Shown: positions 17,213 to 26,711, numbered from the stretch's first letter. The stretch is 64,000 bases of DNA from Streptomyces sp. PKU-EA00015 (GCF_013387495.1 NZ_JABZEE010000044.1:62001-126000), one strand, 5' to 3'. Numbers and translations are program-made. Notes: generated by a model not told the origin, from the sequence alone.

Positions 17213-18058
17213 TCACCCCTCGGGGGTGGGAACTCGTCCGGGCGGCTCCGGCTCCGCGGTCGGCAGGAACCGGCCGACGAAGAACTTGTAGATGAAGGCT
17301 CCGAGGAGACCGCCGATCAGCGGTCCGACGATCGGCACCCAGAAGTAGAAGTTCCCGTACTGATCTCGCCACGCTCCGCCGTATCCGGTGAGGAAGCTCG
17401 CCAGCCTCGGACCGAAGTCACGGGCGGGGTTGATCGCGTAGCCCGCGTTGGTGCCCCAGGCCATACCGATGCCCACGACGACCAGGCCGATGATGAACGG
17501 TGCCAGATTGGCGCCCGGGGGTGTGTTCAGCAGGTCGGTGATCGCCAGGATCAGCAGCAGCAGGATCGCAGTGCCGATGATCTGGTCCCGGAACGCGCCC
17601 CACTCGTAGACCGGCAGATTCGTGTTGCCGTTGGCGGGCAGCGTCGAGAAGACACCTTGCGTCTTGATGGTGTGGCCGGGGTCCGCCTTCGCCAGCGCCT
17701 CGGTGTAGTTCCACCGCACCAGCAGCGCCGCCACGAAGGCACCCGCCGTCTGGGCCAGCGCGTAGGGCGCCACCTTGCTCCACGGGAAGCCCTTGAACGC
17801 GGCAAGGGCCAGTGTCACCGCGGGATTGAGGTGAGCACCACTCAGCCGTGCTGCCACATAGACGCCCAGGGTGACGCCGAGGCCCCATGCCCAGGCGATG
17901 CTGTCGTGGTCACCGAGACCGCCCGCGGGGTCCGTGAGCGCTCCGCCCGCGGCCACTTGGGCAACCACGCCACAACCGAAGAGGATGAGAATCATGGTGC
18001 CGAGGAACTCGGACGACATTTCGCCGACCAACCCCAGCCTTTTGAGCCGCTCAGCCAT
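17213..18058 (-). CDS. glpF: Glycerol facilitator (MIP/aquaporin family)
   Basis: A 281-residue major intrinsic protein with six membrane segments and two NPA boxes: LSGAHLNPAVTLALA after the second segment and GYAINPARDFGPR after the fifth. Asp following NPAR is typical of glyceroporins rather than water-specific aquaporins. It moves glycerol across the membrane so the adjacent kinase can trap it as glycerol-3-phosphate. The C-terminal tail is short and Pro/Glu-rich. The gene is first in the glpF-glpK unit. Confidence 0.95.
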   Translation of the reverse strand: MAERLKRLGLVGEMSSEFLGTMILILFGCGVVAQVAAGGALTDPAGGLGDHDSIAWAWGLGVTLGVYVAARLSGAHLNPAVTLALAAFKGFPWSKVAPYALAQTAGAFVAALLVRWNYTEALAKADPGHTIKTQGVFSTLPANGNTNLPVYEWGAFRDQIIGTAILLLLILAITDLLNTPPGANLAPFIIGLVVVGIGMAWGTNAGYAINPARDFGPRLASFLTGYGGAWRDQYGNFYFWVPIVGPLIGGLLGAFIYKFFVGRFLPTAEPEPPGRVPTPEG

Positions 18059-18259
18059 GTGAGCCTGCTTCCTGCCGGCTCTCTCGACCGGCCCGTCGCT
18101 CGGCCCCCGAGTGATCCAGGATCATCGTAAGTGGGTCCGCGGAAGTCCGCGCGCCAAAGCGCTTCACCTGGCTGCCGATCATGGCAGCGACCGGCTTCGC
18201 CCGGGGCTCCACCGCACCACCGAGCAGATCTGGGCGCAAGCGCATGGCGGTCCCAGCAG

Positions 18260-18400
18260 GTCCACGACCTGTTACGCGACAAGACCCGCCGAGCCCACGG
18301 CCGCAGCCCGCAGTCGACCGCGGCCGTGATCGACGCGCAGAGCGTGAGAACCTCGGCAAACGTGGTCCAGGCCGGCCAGGGCATCGACGCCGGGCGGTGA
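18260..18400 (+). pseudogene. IS5-family transposase fragment
   Basis: The plus strand reads VHDLLRDKTRRAHGRSPQST, then AAVIDAQSVRTSANV and GQGIDAG. This is the region before and around the first catalytic Asp (IDAQSVKTS) of IS5-group transposases. Flanking parts are missing. It occupies the gap between glpF and the amidohydrolase; no intact gene is present there. Confidence 0.6.
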
Positions 18401-18446
18401 CCGCCCGGCCGGTCACCGGGTCCGGCGCCGGCCGGTGGGCGAGACC

Positions 18447-21400
18447 TCACCCGCTGCAGCAGGCGTGCCGTGCCTCCTCGACGTACTCGTGCCCGTGCCA
18501 CCAGAAGGGGCTGTTGGCCGGATGGTCGGGGACGGGAGCCAGCACGGCGTTGGCCCTCCGCTTCCCGGGGACGGCATCAGACGTGCGGTCGAACGGCCGC
18601 ATCAGCGAGTCGACGGTGTGCGCGACCCCCGACACCAGCACCTGTTCGACGTTGGCGGCGTCCTTGATGTCGGCGAAGGGATCCCCGTTGATCACGGCGA
18701 GGTCGGCGTACATCCCGGGTTCGATCCTGCCCAGGTCCTCGCCCAGGGTTCTGCCCGCCAGGCTGGTCGCGGTCACCAGGGCTTCGTACGAGGTGAAACC
18801 GTAGGCGACCATTGCGCGCAGGTTCATGTGCAGGCTCACCGCGGCGTGGTCGATCGGCGCGTCGGTGCCGAGGACGATCCGGCCGCCTCTCCGGAAGATC
18901 TGCAGGGCCTGCCGGACCTGTGCCCGGAGGTTCTCGCGGCGCGCCGTCTGGTCGGTCCCGCCGGCGGCATCCGCGGCGGCCCGCAGCGCAGACATCCGCC
19001 ACGGCGGATTGAGTGTCTGCACGCGGTGGTCCTCGACCAGGGACCTGTCCTCCCGGTACAGGGTCGTCGAGCCGAAGAGGGTCGGTGTCCGAGCCATGTC
19101 CGAAAACACGAACAGGTCCGTGACGTCGTCGTACGCCGTGCCGAGCGGCGTCACGGTGCGCGAGTAGCCGAATCGGTTCGTGGCGCCGGTGTGTTCCATC
19201 GCGTCGCCGCCGAAGGCGGCGGCCGGATAGTGGTAGTGCGAGGTGACCGGGATCCCGATGTCGTGCGCGAAGGCGACGACCTGTTTGTGCCACACCACCG
19301 GCAGGCGGACGTAGCACTTCACGAGGTCGTACTCGAGGCTCTTCGCGCGCTCCAGCTCGAGCTTCAGCTGTGCGTCGGTGAAGGTGGGGCGCATGAAGTT
19401 GTAGTAGATCCGGGGGCCGTCGACGGCCTCGCCCGTCGCGAAGTACCTCGGTGCGATCCGGGCGCCGGACCGGGTGGACTCGCGCTCCTCGACCATGTGG
19501 TAGGCGGGGCTTCCCGGAGACCTCGTGGTCGTCACCCCGAGCGAGAGCCAGAGCCGGCCCTGCCGGTCGCCGTAGGCGTAGCCCTGCATCTCCCTGTGGT
19601 GGTGCATGTCGATGAGCCCGGGCATCACCAGCCGGTCACGCGCGTCGACCAGTCGGCCCGCCCGGCCCGCGGCGTGCGGTGCGACCGCCGTGATCCTGTG
19701 CCCTTCGACGACGATGTCCACGTCGCGCCGGATCTCCTCGCGGACGCCGTCCCACATCCGGCCCGCGTGGATCACGGTGCGCGCGGGCGGTACGACGTTG
19801 GTCCAGGTGAGCGGCACGGCCACGGTGCGCGGAGGTCCGCCGTTCGCCGGCACGAGGCGCAGCCGGCCGTTGTTGAGGTAGAGGAGCTGCTGCGAGTCCG
19901 CACTCCATGACGGGGCGTCGCTCACCTCGTCGGTGATCTGCCGGGGTTCCCCGGTGGGCGTTCCGTCCTCGGTGACGTCCACGGTGTACAGGACGCTCGC
20001 GACGGCGAAGGCCATCCGGGTCCCGTCGGGCGACCAGACCGGTCCGTCGTCCCCCCGGGTCTGGATCGAGCGGCCGGGCACGGCCTCGACGTATCTGCCC
20101 TGCCCCGTGGTCCGGTCGACCAGGAGGATCTGGCTGAGTCCTTCGCGGAATCGCGCCGAGTACGGCTTCACCGCGGCGAGTGCGATCGTTTCGCCGTCGG
20201 GCGACCAGGTCGGCCTGCCCGGCTCGAAGGTCGCGGTGAAGATCTGCCGTACGTCGCCGCTCGCCACGTCGACGGTCCACAGGGCGCCGTCCTGGTCCAG
20301 GAAGGCGATCTCCTTCCCGCTGGGCGACCAGGCCGATGACAGCGCCGCCCTGGCTCCGAGGTCGGTCAGTTGCCGGTCCCGCCCCGATTCCAGGTCCCTG
20401 ATCCAGATGTCGAGCGTCCCGCCCCGGTCGGTCGAGTAGGCCAGGCGCCCGCCGTCGGGGGACCAGGCGGGATCGCACTTCCACCAGTGGTCCTTGGTGA
20501 GGGCCTGCGGCGCACGGCCGATCCTCATGACGTAGATGTCGTTGAGCGCGCGGAACGCGACGCGCTCACCGTCGGGCGACAGCACGGGGCTTCCGATCCC
20601 GCGCACCGGCTGGGGCCGCGTGCTTTCGAAGTCCGTCCGGCGTCTGGTGTACTTCGCCGGTGTGGTGGTGACGGCGGCCGAGAAGCCGACGGTCTTCGTG
20701 CCCGGGGCGGTGAGCGACCGCACGTGGATCTCGCCGTTCGCCGTGTAGAGGAAGCGCTCGTGGTCGAGCCACGAGACGCGGAAGGGGAACGTCTCCTCGT
20801 CGTCCACGAGCGGGGCCTTCGACATCATGAGGTCGCACCGGCCGTCGTGCGTCAGGTGGTGGACCACGTCGGCCCCGTCGGGGGTCCACTCCGGCTGGTG
20901 GATCACCTGGCCGGCGGGCACGGTGAGGCGGGTGCTGCGCGCTCCGGTCACGCGGTCCACGACGTCGATGCGCGTGTTGCCCACCACGAAGGCCACCTGG
21001 CTGCCGTCCGGGGACCACGCCGGCTCGTACTCCTCGCCCGGTCCGTCGACGAGCACGTCGACGCGTCCGCTGCCGACGTCGTACTGATGGATCGCGTAGC
21101 TGCCCGTCGCGTCGCCCGAGAACAGGATCGTGCGCCCGTCCGGCGACCAGCGCGGCTCCCGGTGGTCGAAGGGGCCCGTGGTCAGCTGCCGCAGCCTGCT
21201 GCCGTCGCGCCGTACCGTCCAGAGGTTGAAGACGCCGTCGCGGTAGGACTGGAAGACCAACTGGCTGCTGTCCGGGGACCAGTCGGGCTGAGCGATGTCG
21301 AACAGGTCACTGGTCAGCCGCCGCGCCTGTCCGCCCGAGGCCGGCAGCACCCACAGCACGCCCAGCAGGTCCATGGCGATCCACCGGCCGTCCGGAGAGA

Positions 21401-21605
21401 GCCGCGCCCCGAACGTGGTACCCGCACCCAGCCGCAGCCCGCCGTCGCTGCCGGTCCGGGGAACAGCCGCGCCGGCGCTCCGGCCGGCGAACGACGTCAT
21501 CACCGCGGCGGCCCCGGCGCCTGCCAGGAATCTGCGACGGGTGACCGGGGCCGGCCGCCGGCCGGGCTCGGCATCAACCGGTGATTTCGCGGAATTCGCT
21601 TCCAC
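18447..21605 (-). CDS. Tat-exported TolB-like propeller/amidohydrolase fusion protein
   Basis: A 1052-residue protein. A twin-arginine signal (PVTRRRFLAGAGAA, residues about 21-34) directs export. Residues about 70-620 hold repeated TolB/WD40-like blades with the recurrent WSPDG motif (many copies). The C-terminal part is an amidohydrolase: GLIDMHHHREMQ metal ligands, YDLVKCY with a candidate lysine, SHYHYP, and GTDAPIDHAAV with the final Asp. Such fusions are thought to act on peptides or cyclic amides outside the cell; the substrate is unknown. GTG 21605 is chosen because GAAGGGA stands 6 nt upstream. The gene is monocistronic. Confidence 0.9.
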   Translation of the reverse strand: MEANSAKSPVDAEPGRRPAPVTRRRFLAGAGAAAVMTSFAGRSAGAAVPRTGSDGGLRLGAGTTFGARLSPDGRWIAMDLLGVLWVLPASGGQARRLTSDLFDIAQPDWSPDSSQLVFQSYRDGVFNLWTVRRDGSRLRQLTTGPFDHREPRWSPDGRTILFSGDATGSYAIHQYDVGSGRVDVLVDGPGEEYEPAWSPDGSQVAFVVGNTRIDVVDRVTGARSTRLTVPAGQVIHQPEWTPDGADVVHHLTHDGRCDLMMSKAPLVDDEETFPFRVSWLDHERFLYTANGEIHVRSLTAPGTKTVGFSAAVTTTPAKYTRRRTDFESTRPQPVRGIGSPVLSPDGERVAFRALNDIYVMRIGRAPQALTKDHWWKCDPAWSPDGGRLAYSTDRGGTLDIWIRDLESGRDRQLTDLGARAALSSAWSPSGKEIAFLDQDGALWTVDVASGDVRQIFTATFEPGRPTWSPDGETIALAAVKPYSARFREGLSQILLVDRTTGQGRYVEAVPGRSIQTRGDDGPVWSPDGTRMAFAVASVLYTVDVTEDGTPTGEPRQITDEVSDAPSWSADSQQLLYLNNGRLRLVPANGGPPRTVAVPLTWTNVVPPARTVIHAGRMWDGVREEIRRDVDIVVEGHRITAVAPHAAGRAGRLVDARDRLVMPGLIDMHHHREMQGYAYGDRQGRLWLSLGVTTTRSPGSPAYHMVEERESTRSGARIAPRYFATGEAVDGPRIYYNFMRPTFTDAQLKLELERAKSLEYDLVKCYVRLPVVWHKQVVAFAHDIGIPVTSHYHYPAAAFGGDAMEHTGATNRFGYSRTVTPLGTAYDDVTDLFVFSDMARTPTLFGSTTLYREDRSLVEDHRVQTLNPPWRMSALRAAADAAGGTDQTARRENLRAQVRQALQIFRRGGRIVLGTDAPIDHAAVSLHMNLRAMVAYGFTSYEALVTATSLAGRTLGEDLGRIEPGMYADLAVINGDPFADIKDAANVEQVLVSGVAHTVDSLMRPFDRTSDAVPGKRRANAVLAPVPDHPANSPFWWHGHEYVEEARHACCSG

Positions 21606-22112
21606 AGCACATCCCTTCAGCTCACACGGCAGGACGCCCGGCAGTGCGACGCCCCGCCACATGAGTTGCCTGCCGCACCCGATGGTTTACCCGGCAGCGG
21701 CTGCCGCTGCGGAGCGCCACGTGACCTGCCGGCGGTCGACAAGGCCACCAAGTGCGCCCGGGTCACTGTGTGGGGTAGGCGTCGAGCGACTGAAGCGACC
21801 GCCCCGGCGACGATCAGAGCCACGCCCGCGGCGAGCCCGAGCAGTCCCACAGCAGCGCGATCCTTCGGATTCGCGTAGGCCTGACGCAGACGCTGCGGAC
21901 GAATCGTCGCCCCGTCCGGGCCGGCCTTCGACGGCCCGGCGTCAGACCCAGCGACGACCCGGCCGCCTGATCACCTGACCACCTGAGGCACGCATCGCCA
22001 TGTCAGGAGGCGTCAATAGGTCGTCCGACACGCTGCAACTGGGTGGCTGTTCTCCATCCCCTGTGTGACAACGCATTCAATAGGACCACGACGGACATGA
22101 GAGGTGATCCGC
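21606..22112. other. Gene-poor interval with one weak membrane-peptide reading
   Basis: The minus strand contains RLRQAYANPKDRAAVGLLG followed by a hydrophobic run and ARRLPHTVTRAH, which looks like a one-pass membrane protein tail. No credible start lies upstream before a TGA. I regard it as a possible remnant. Nothing else is supported here. Confidence 0.3.
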
Positions 22113-22694
22113 ATGACCACGCAACCACCAGCCGGTTACGCCTACGGCTCCACTCCGCCCAGTCCCGTCTCGAGGGATGAGCTGGCCAAGCTGGAAGCGA
22201 CTGTTCTGTTCACCGCCGATGACGTGCAGGACCTGCGCATGGCGGGAGAGGTGCTGGAGGACCAGGTTGAGGACATCCTGGACGTCTGGTACGGATTCGT
22301 GGCCTCGCATCCGCACCTCGTAGCCTATTTCGCCACCCCGGACGGAAGCGTCCTGGACGATTACCTGGCGCGTGTACGGCAGCGATTCGGCCAATGGATC
22401 ATGGACACCTGCCATCGTCCCCACGACGAGGAGTGGCTCTCCTACGCGCACGAGATCGGACTCCGCCACACACACGACAAGAAGAACCGAACCGACGGAG
22501 CCGCATCCGTACGTCATATCCCCCTGCGCTACATGGTGGCGTTCATCTACCCAATCACTGCCACGATCCGCCCGTTCCTGGCGAACAAGGGCCACGACGA
22601 AGGGACTGTGGAGCGCATGTACCAAGCTTGGTTCAAGTCGGTGACGCTGCAGACCGCGCTGTGGCTCCAGCCGTACGCCGCCGACAAGTGGTGA
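22113..22694 (+). CDS. Protoglobin
   Basis: A 193-residue single-domain protoglobin. Recognisable parts are LFTADDVQDLRMAGEVLEDQ (helices Z/A region), ILDVWYGFVASHPHLVAYF, and WLSYAHEIGLRHTHDKKNRT with the likely proximal His at about residue 119. The end is MYQAWFKSVTLQTALWLQP. Protoglobins bind heme and O2, CO or NO; here no signalling domain is fused. ATG 22113 has GAGAGG 8 nt upstream; the GTG at 22104 is less likely. It is monocistronic and shares the window with a truncated hemoglobin. Confidence 0.92.
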   Translation: MTTQPPAGYAYGSTPPSPVSRDELAKLEATVLFTADDVQDLRMAGEVLEDQVEDILDVWYGFVASHPHLVAYFATPDGSVLDDYLARVRQRFGQWIMDTCHRPHDEEWLSYAHEIGLRHTHDKKNRTDGAASVRHIPLRYMVAFIYPITATIRPFLANKGHDEGTVERMYQAWFKSVTLQTALWLQPYAADKW

Positions 22695-23243
22695 TCGAAA
22701 CCGTCGTCCGTGCCAAGAACCGAAGCCGTGTGCGGCATGGTGCGGGCCCGACGGCATCGAACAGACCCATCAGCAGGTCGTCGGCGCCCCAGGGTTGGCT
22801 CGGTCCTGGACGAGCAGGTACCCGCCTGGGCAGCAGACTCGAGCGCCGGGGCGCACCGCTCGATGTCATCGAGGACGATCAGGTCAGTGACGTCATCGAA
22901 GCCCTCGGGGGCGCCGGCGAGCAGCCGTGACCTGTCCGCAGTTCCCAGCCCCGGTCCCGACTCGGCGGCATTCCCCTGCTCGCAGCGGGTTGCCGGCCCC
23001 GTGCGCGGAGCACTGTGCGGGCCACGACGCCGCCCCATGGGCGCGCAGCGCCGCGAGCCGAAGGAAACGGCGACACAGATCACGTGGCCGCGCCCGGCAC
23101 TGCGTCTGCGGCTGACGATAGGGTCGGCGGGCTCCTGCCCCGACAGAGGGCTGAACTGCGCGCAGCGGAACCGCGGTTCAAGCGGGGACCATGGGCACGA
23201 ACACGCATGGTGCGGGAATTGATCAGTGCCGACAGGAGGAACA
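22695..23243. other. 549-bp interval without a supported gene
   Basis: Both strands show protein-like runs near 22830-22930 (minus: GAPEGFDDVTDLIVLDDIER; plus: ERRGAPLDVIEDDQVSDVIE), but neither has a start, a ribosome binding site or a recognised family. Possibly a remnant. No RNA gene is visible. Confidence 0.35.
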
Positions 23244-24221
23244 ATGAGGGGCTTACTCGCGGGAAGTGCCACGCTGGCCGCCACAGCCGTGGGGTGCGGT
23301 CTCGCTGCGCGTACCGTGGCCACGGAGATCGAACGCCTGCCGGATCCCTTCCCCTACGAGCGGCTCTCGCGGGAGCCCGAGGGTGAAGAAGTGTCCGTTC
23401 GTCGCCCTGACGGGACGGTGCTCCGCGTGATTGTCGCGGGGCAGGGCCCGCCCGTGGTGCTCGCCCATGGGTACGGTGTGTCGCTGCTGGAGTGGAACCT
23501 CGTCGCTGAAGCGCTTCGCGCGCGTGGGCGCCGCGTCATCGTCTTCGACCAGCGCGGTCATGAAGGCTCCACGCTCGGCCACGACGGCGCCGGCTCCCGG
23601 GCCATGGCCGGGGACTATGCGGCCGTTCTGGAGCACTTCGACGTACAGGACGGAGTGCTGGTCGGCCACTCGATGGGCGGGTTCGTCGCGATCCGCGCGC
23701 TGCTCGACCATCCCCGTCTCGCTCCACGTCTTCGCGGCCTGGTGCTGTTCGCGACGTGGGCGGGGCGGATCTACGACGGGGCGCCGCAGAACCGGCTGCA
23801 GATACCCCTGCTGGAGAGCGGCCTCCTCCAGCGGTGGGCGCGTACCCGCACCGGCGGGGTGCTGTTCGGAGCCATGCAGTCGGGCAAACGGCCCTCGCCG
23901 GCAATGATCGCTGTCTACCGGGAGGTGTTCCTTCGCCAGAACCATCGCCCGCTGCTGCCGATCCTGCGGGCCTTCGCCCGTGAGGACCGCTACCCGCGCC
24001 TGGCCGACGTGAGGGTGCCGAGCATCGTGATGGTCGGCTCGGCCGACCGCTCCACCCCGCCGATCCACTCCCGGCGCCTCGCCGCCGGAATTCCCGGCGC
24101 ACGACTGATCACCGTGCCCGACGCCGGCCACATGCTCAACTGGGAAGGGTGCGACGCCCTGGTCGAGGCCGTCACATCTTTCCCATCTGCCTCACCCTCA
24201 CAGACGCCCGGCCAGAACTGA
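23244..24221 (+). CDS. Alpha/beta hydrolase
   Basis: A 325-residue hydrolase with an N-terminal hydrophobic anchor or signal (MRGLLAGSATLAATAVGCG). The alpha/beta core shows the oxyanion segment VVLAHGYGVSLLEW, the nucleophile elbow VGHSMGGFVAI, the acid Asp in VGSADRSTPP, and His in DAGHMLNWEG. The triad is complete. The cap region suggests an esterase or epoxide-hydrolase-like enzyme; substrate unknown. ATG 23244 follows AGGAGGAAC closely, which fixes the start over an in-frame upstream codon. The gene is monocistronic. Confidence 0.92.
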   Translation: MRGLLAGSATLAATAVGCGLAARTVATEIERLPDPFPYERLSREPEGEEVSVRRPDGTVLRVIVAGQGPPVVLAHGYGVSLLEWNLVAEALRARGRRVIVFDQRGHEGSTLGHDGAGSRAMAGDYAAVLEHFDVQDGVLVGHSMGGFVAIRALLDHPRLAPRLRGLVLFATWAGRIYDGAPQNRLQIPLLESGLLQRWARTRTGGVLFGAMQSGKRPSPAMIAVYREVFLRQNHRPLLPILRAFAREDRYPRLADVRVPSIVMVGSADRSTPPIHSRRLAAGIPGARLITVPDAGHMLNWEGCDALVEAVTSFPSASPSQTPGQN

Positions 24222-24477
24222 GCAGCGCACGGCGGGCGTTAGTACTCCAGCAGCGGTTCGTGTCCTGGGCTCGATCTCGCCGTCCACGGCGTACAGGGTC
24301 GACTGCTGACCCACGAGGGCCTCTTCGTACGCCCCGCCGCCCCGGCCGGTTTCGTATTGCGGACCGTCGGGGCGGTCCTGCATCCGCTTCACCGGACCCC
24401 GGTGACGGCCTGCCAGCGCGCCGCCCTGCCCGACGAGGGTGTCAGGCCGGTCGAGTGCTCCCGGTTCTGGGTGCCTG

Positions 24478-25281
24478 TCACGAGTCGATGGCCGGGCGGG
24501 TTCTGAGGAGTTGCAGGGTGGCATCGGTCGGGCTGCCAGGCTCTGCGGTGAACGCGACCAGACGCTGGCGGGGATCGCCGGGAGCATCGAAATTCTCGTA
24601 GCTGAGCGTCAGCACGCCCGCTGACGGATGGCGTAGGCGCTTGGTGCCCGAGGAACGGATCTCGACGTCCCCGCTGGCCCAGTAGGTGTCGAACGCGTCG
24701 CTGGAGCGCTTGAGTTCCTCGATCAGAGCCGTCAGTTCACGGTCCGCGGGGTAGCGAGCGGCAGTGAGCCGGAGCTGAGCCGCCGTCGCCGCCGCGACGT
24801 CGGACCATTCGAGGTAGAGCGAACGGGCGGCGGGATCCAGGAAGAGATGCCGGGCCAGGTTCGCCACGTCAGGGAACAGTTCGTTCGCCAGCCGGTTGGC
24901 GACCAGCAGGTCGAAGCGGTCGTTGATGACCAGGGCTGGGATCCGCTCCATCAGGTCGAGCATGCGTCGAAGCTCGCTTCGGACCTCAGCGGCAGCCCGC
25001 GCGTCCCGGCCGCGCACCGGATGCGCGAGAGTTCCCAGGTGCGCGCGTTCCACCTCGTCCAGTGAAAGCGCCGTGGCGATGGCGTCCAGTACCTCCGTCG
25101 AGGGGTTGGCGGCCCGGCCCTGTTCCAGGCGCTGGTAGTACTCCACGCTGATCCCGGCGAGCTGGGCCAGTTCCTCACGGCGCAGACCGGGCACCCGGCG
25201 GCGTGCTCCGCCGCGCAAACCCAGGCTTTGAGGGCGCACGCGCGCCCTGCGGCTCCGCAGGAACTCCCCAAGCTGGTCCAT
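24478..25281 (-). CDS. XRE family regulator with MmyB-like ligand domain
   Basis: A 267-residue regulator. Residues about 25-80 form the Cro/C1-type helix-turn-helix (LRREELAQLAGISVEYYQRL, NPSTEVLDAIATAL). The C-terminal part (about 100-260) is the MmyB-type ligand-binding domain (PALVINDRFDLLVANRLA, ELFPDVANLARHLFLDP). This family in Streptomyces often controls a divergent oxidoreductase or decarboxylase gene and may sense fatty acids. It is divergent from the CMD-NTF2 operon, with a 7-bp-arm palindrome between them. Confidence 0.93.
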   Translation of the reverse strand: MDQLGEFLRSRRARVRPQSLGLRGGARRRVPGLRREELAQLAGISVEYYQRLEQGRAANPSTEVLDAIATALSLDEVERAHLGTLAHPVRGRDARAAAEVRSELRRMLDLMERIPALVINDRFDLLVANRLANELFPDVANLARHLFLDPAARSLYLEWSDVAAATAAQLRLTAARYPADRELTALIEELKRSSDAFDTYWASGDVEIRSSGTKRLRHPSAGVLTLSYENFDAPGDPRQRLVAFTAEPGSPTDATLQLLRTRPAIDS

Positions 25282-25305
25282 ACGGGCCAGTATGCCCTTG
25301 AGGAT

Positions 25306-25320
25306 GGTACTGGCAGTACC
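25306..25320. promoter_or_regulatory. Palindrome in the XRE/CMD divergent promoter
   Basis: GGTACTG-G-CAGTACC is a perfect palindrome with a 1-bp centre, lying 24 bp from the XRE start and 52 bp before the CMD GTG. Likely operator of the MmyB-type regulator. Confidence 0.6.
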
Positions 25321-25372
25321 CGTACAACCCGGGCCTGGGAGAACACCACAGCCAGGCGGCAGGCTCTTCCTT

Positions 25373-25798
25373 GTGAACGAACGCTACCTGCGAGGCGCCG
25401 CGCGCCAGGCCGAGCTCGGCGGGCCGGGCGAAACCCGGCGCCAGGTGTATGACGAGCTCGCCGACATCGCACCCGATCTGTCGCGATTGGCGGTGGAGTT
25501 CGCCTACGGCGACATCCACGCCCGGCCGGGCCTGGATCCCGGCCGGCGCGAGCTGGTCATCCTCGGCGTTCTCATCGCGCTGGGGGACGCCGGGCCACAG
25601 ATCAGGGCTCACCTCAACTCGGCCCTTGCCGCCGGGATCACACCGGCCGAGCTCGTCGAAGCCGTCATCCAGGCAGTTCCCTACGCCGGCTTCCCCCGGG
25701 TGCTGGCCGCCATGTCCATCGCCCGCCAGGTCTTCGACCAACACGGGCTGCTGCCCATCGACCCCATCGCCCCCATCGGCCAAGGAGTACGAGCATGA
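25373..25798 (+). CDS. Carboxymuconolactone decarboxylase family protein
   Basis: A 141-residue all-helical CMD-family protein: VYDELADIAPDLSRLAVEF, then GLDPGRRELVILGVLIALG and IRAHLNSALAAGITPAELVEAV. The family includes decarboxylases and AhpD-like peroxidase partners; the AhpD CxxC pair is absent here, so a reductase role is unlikely. GTG 25373 is preferred because the upstream ATG at 25292 would run through the operator. Its stop overlaps the next start by ATGA. Divergent from the XRE regulator. Confidence 0.88.
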   Translation: MNERYLRGAARQAELGGPGETRRQVYDELADIAPDLSRLAVEFAYGDIHARPGLDPGRRELVILGVLIALGDAGPQIRAHLNSALAAGITPAELVEAVIQAVPYAGFPRVLAAMSIARQVFDQHGLLPIDPIAPIGQGVRA

Positions 25799-26244
25799 AC
25801 CTGCAAGACCGCGCCGACATCATCGACCTGTGCACCCGGATGATGTGGTCAGTCGACACCCACGACTGGGAGACCTTCGAGACCGTCTTCGCCCCCAGGG
25901 TCACCCTCGACTTCACCAGCTTCTGGGGCGGTGAACCAGACGTGGTCACCCCACCCGACGTGACCAAGGCATGGGCGCCCCTCTTCGCCGAATTCGAGGC
26001 GACCCAGCACCTGCTGGGCAATCACCTCGTCGAGGCCGACGGCGACCGTGGAACGCTGACCGCGGCCTTCCACTCGACCCACCGCCGATCCGACCCCTAC
26101 GGCGACCCGCTGTGGACCATCGGCGGCAACTACCGCTTCGAAGTCCTCCGCATCGACGGCACCTGGAAGATCGAGAAGGTCGTCATGACCGCCACCTGGG
26201 GCCGAGGCAACACCGACGTGGTCAAGGCCGCACGCGGCGCCTAG
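25795..26244 (+). CDS. NTF2-like (SnoaL/limonene epoxide hydrolase fold) protein
   Basis: A 149-residue protein of the NTF2-like superfamily: helix DIIDLCTRMMWSVDTHDWE, the strand FAPRVTLDFTS, and the C-terminal sheet NYRFEVLRIDGTWKIEKVV. Members act as small isomerases, dehydratases or polyketide cyclases, often on aromatic or terpenoid substrates. It is translationally coupled to the CMD gene, so the pair may process one substrate. Regulation is probably shared through the XRE operator. Confidence 0.88.
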   Translation: MNLQDRADIIDLCTRMMWSVDTHDWETFETVFAPRVTLDFTSFWGGEPDVVTPPDVTKAWAPLFAEFEATQHLLGNHLVEADGDRGTLTAAFHSTHRRSDPYGDPLWTIGGNYRFEVLRIDGTWKIEKVVMTATWGRGNTDVVKAARGA

Positions 26245-26458
26245 CTGTACTTGGCCCGAGACCACCGCCAGCACCCGCTTGTCAGACGCATGGAAGGCGG
26301 CACTACTTGACACTCGGGGGCAAGTACTTGCTGTCTTCCGTCAAGTGGCGACCACGGATGACCATGTCGAGCTGGTGACCGAGCTGGTCCAGATACTGGA
26401 GACCCGGATTCTCGACCCGCTGGAGATCCTGCTGGCTTCTGATGAGCTCCTCGGCCCG

Positions 26459-26711
26459 ATTCCGGTCCAGCTCGCCGTCCGCGACCATCGGGGCCACGGA
26501 ACTCCCGTATTGCTGCTGCACGGACTGGGCGGCACCCTGCTGCACTGGGACGCGGTCGCACCGCTGCTGACCGGCGCGCACCCTCCTCACCGCCGACCGG
26601 CCGCACCTGCGCGTGCTCGAACTGGCCGCCAGTCACGCTATGGTCGCCGAACAGCCCGAACAGATCGCCCAGGCCGTGCCGGCGTTCTGTGCACAGGCCA
26701 CCGAGCAACCG
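26459..26711 (+). pseudogene. Alpha/beta hydrolase with large internal deletion
   Basis: The first part reads LAVRDHRGHGTPVLLLHGLG, then GTLLHWDAVAPLLTG, the start of an alpha/beta hydrolase. At about 26580 it jumps into a different frame reading LLTADRPHLRVLELAASHAM and EQPEQIAQAVPAFC, the C-terminus with the catalytic-His region of the same kind of enzyme. Most of the core, including the nucleophile elbow, is gone. Just before it, 26303-26470 has a protein-like minus-strand reading (YLDQLGHQLDMVIRGRHLTE) ending at 26303 that I cannot name. The interval 26245-26939 holds no intact gene. Confidence 0.55.

Noticed and set aside
20370..21584. A 404-codon plus-strand ORF opposite the amidohydrolase
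   Set aside because: Shadow of the TolB-propeller region; Pro/Arg/His-rich and without any domain.
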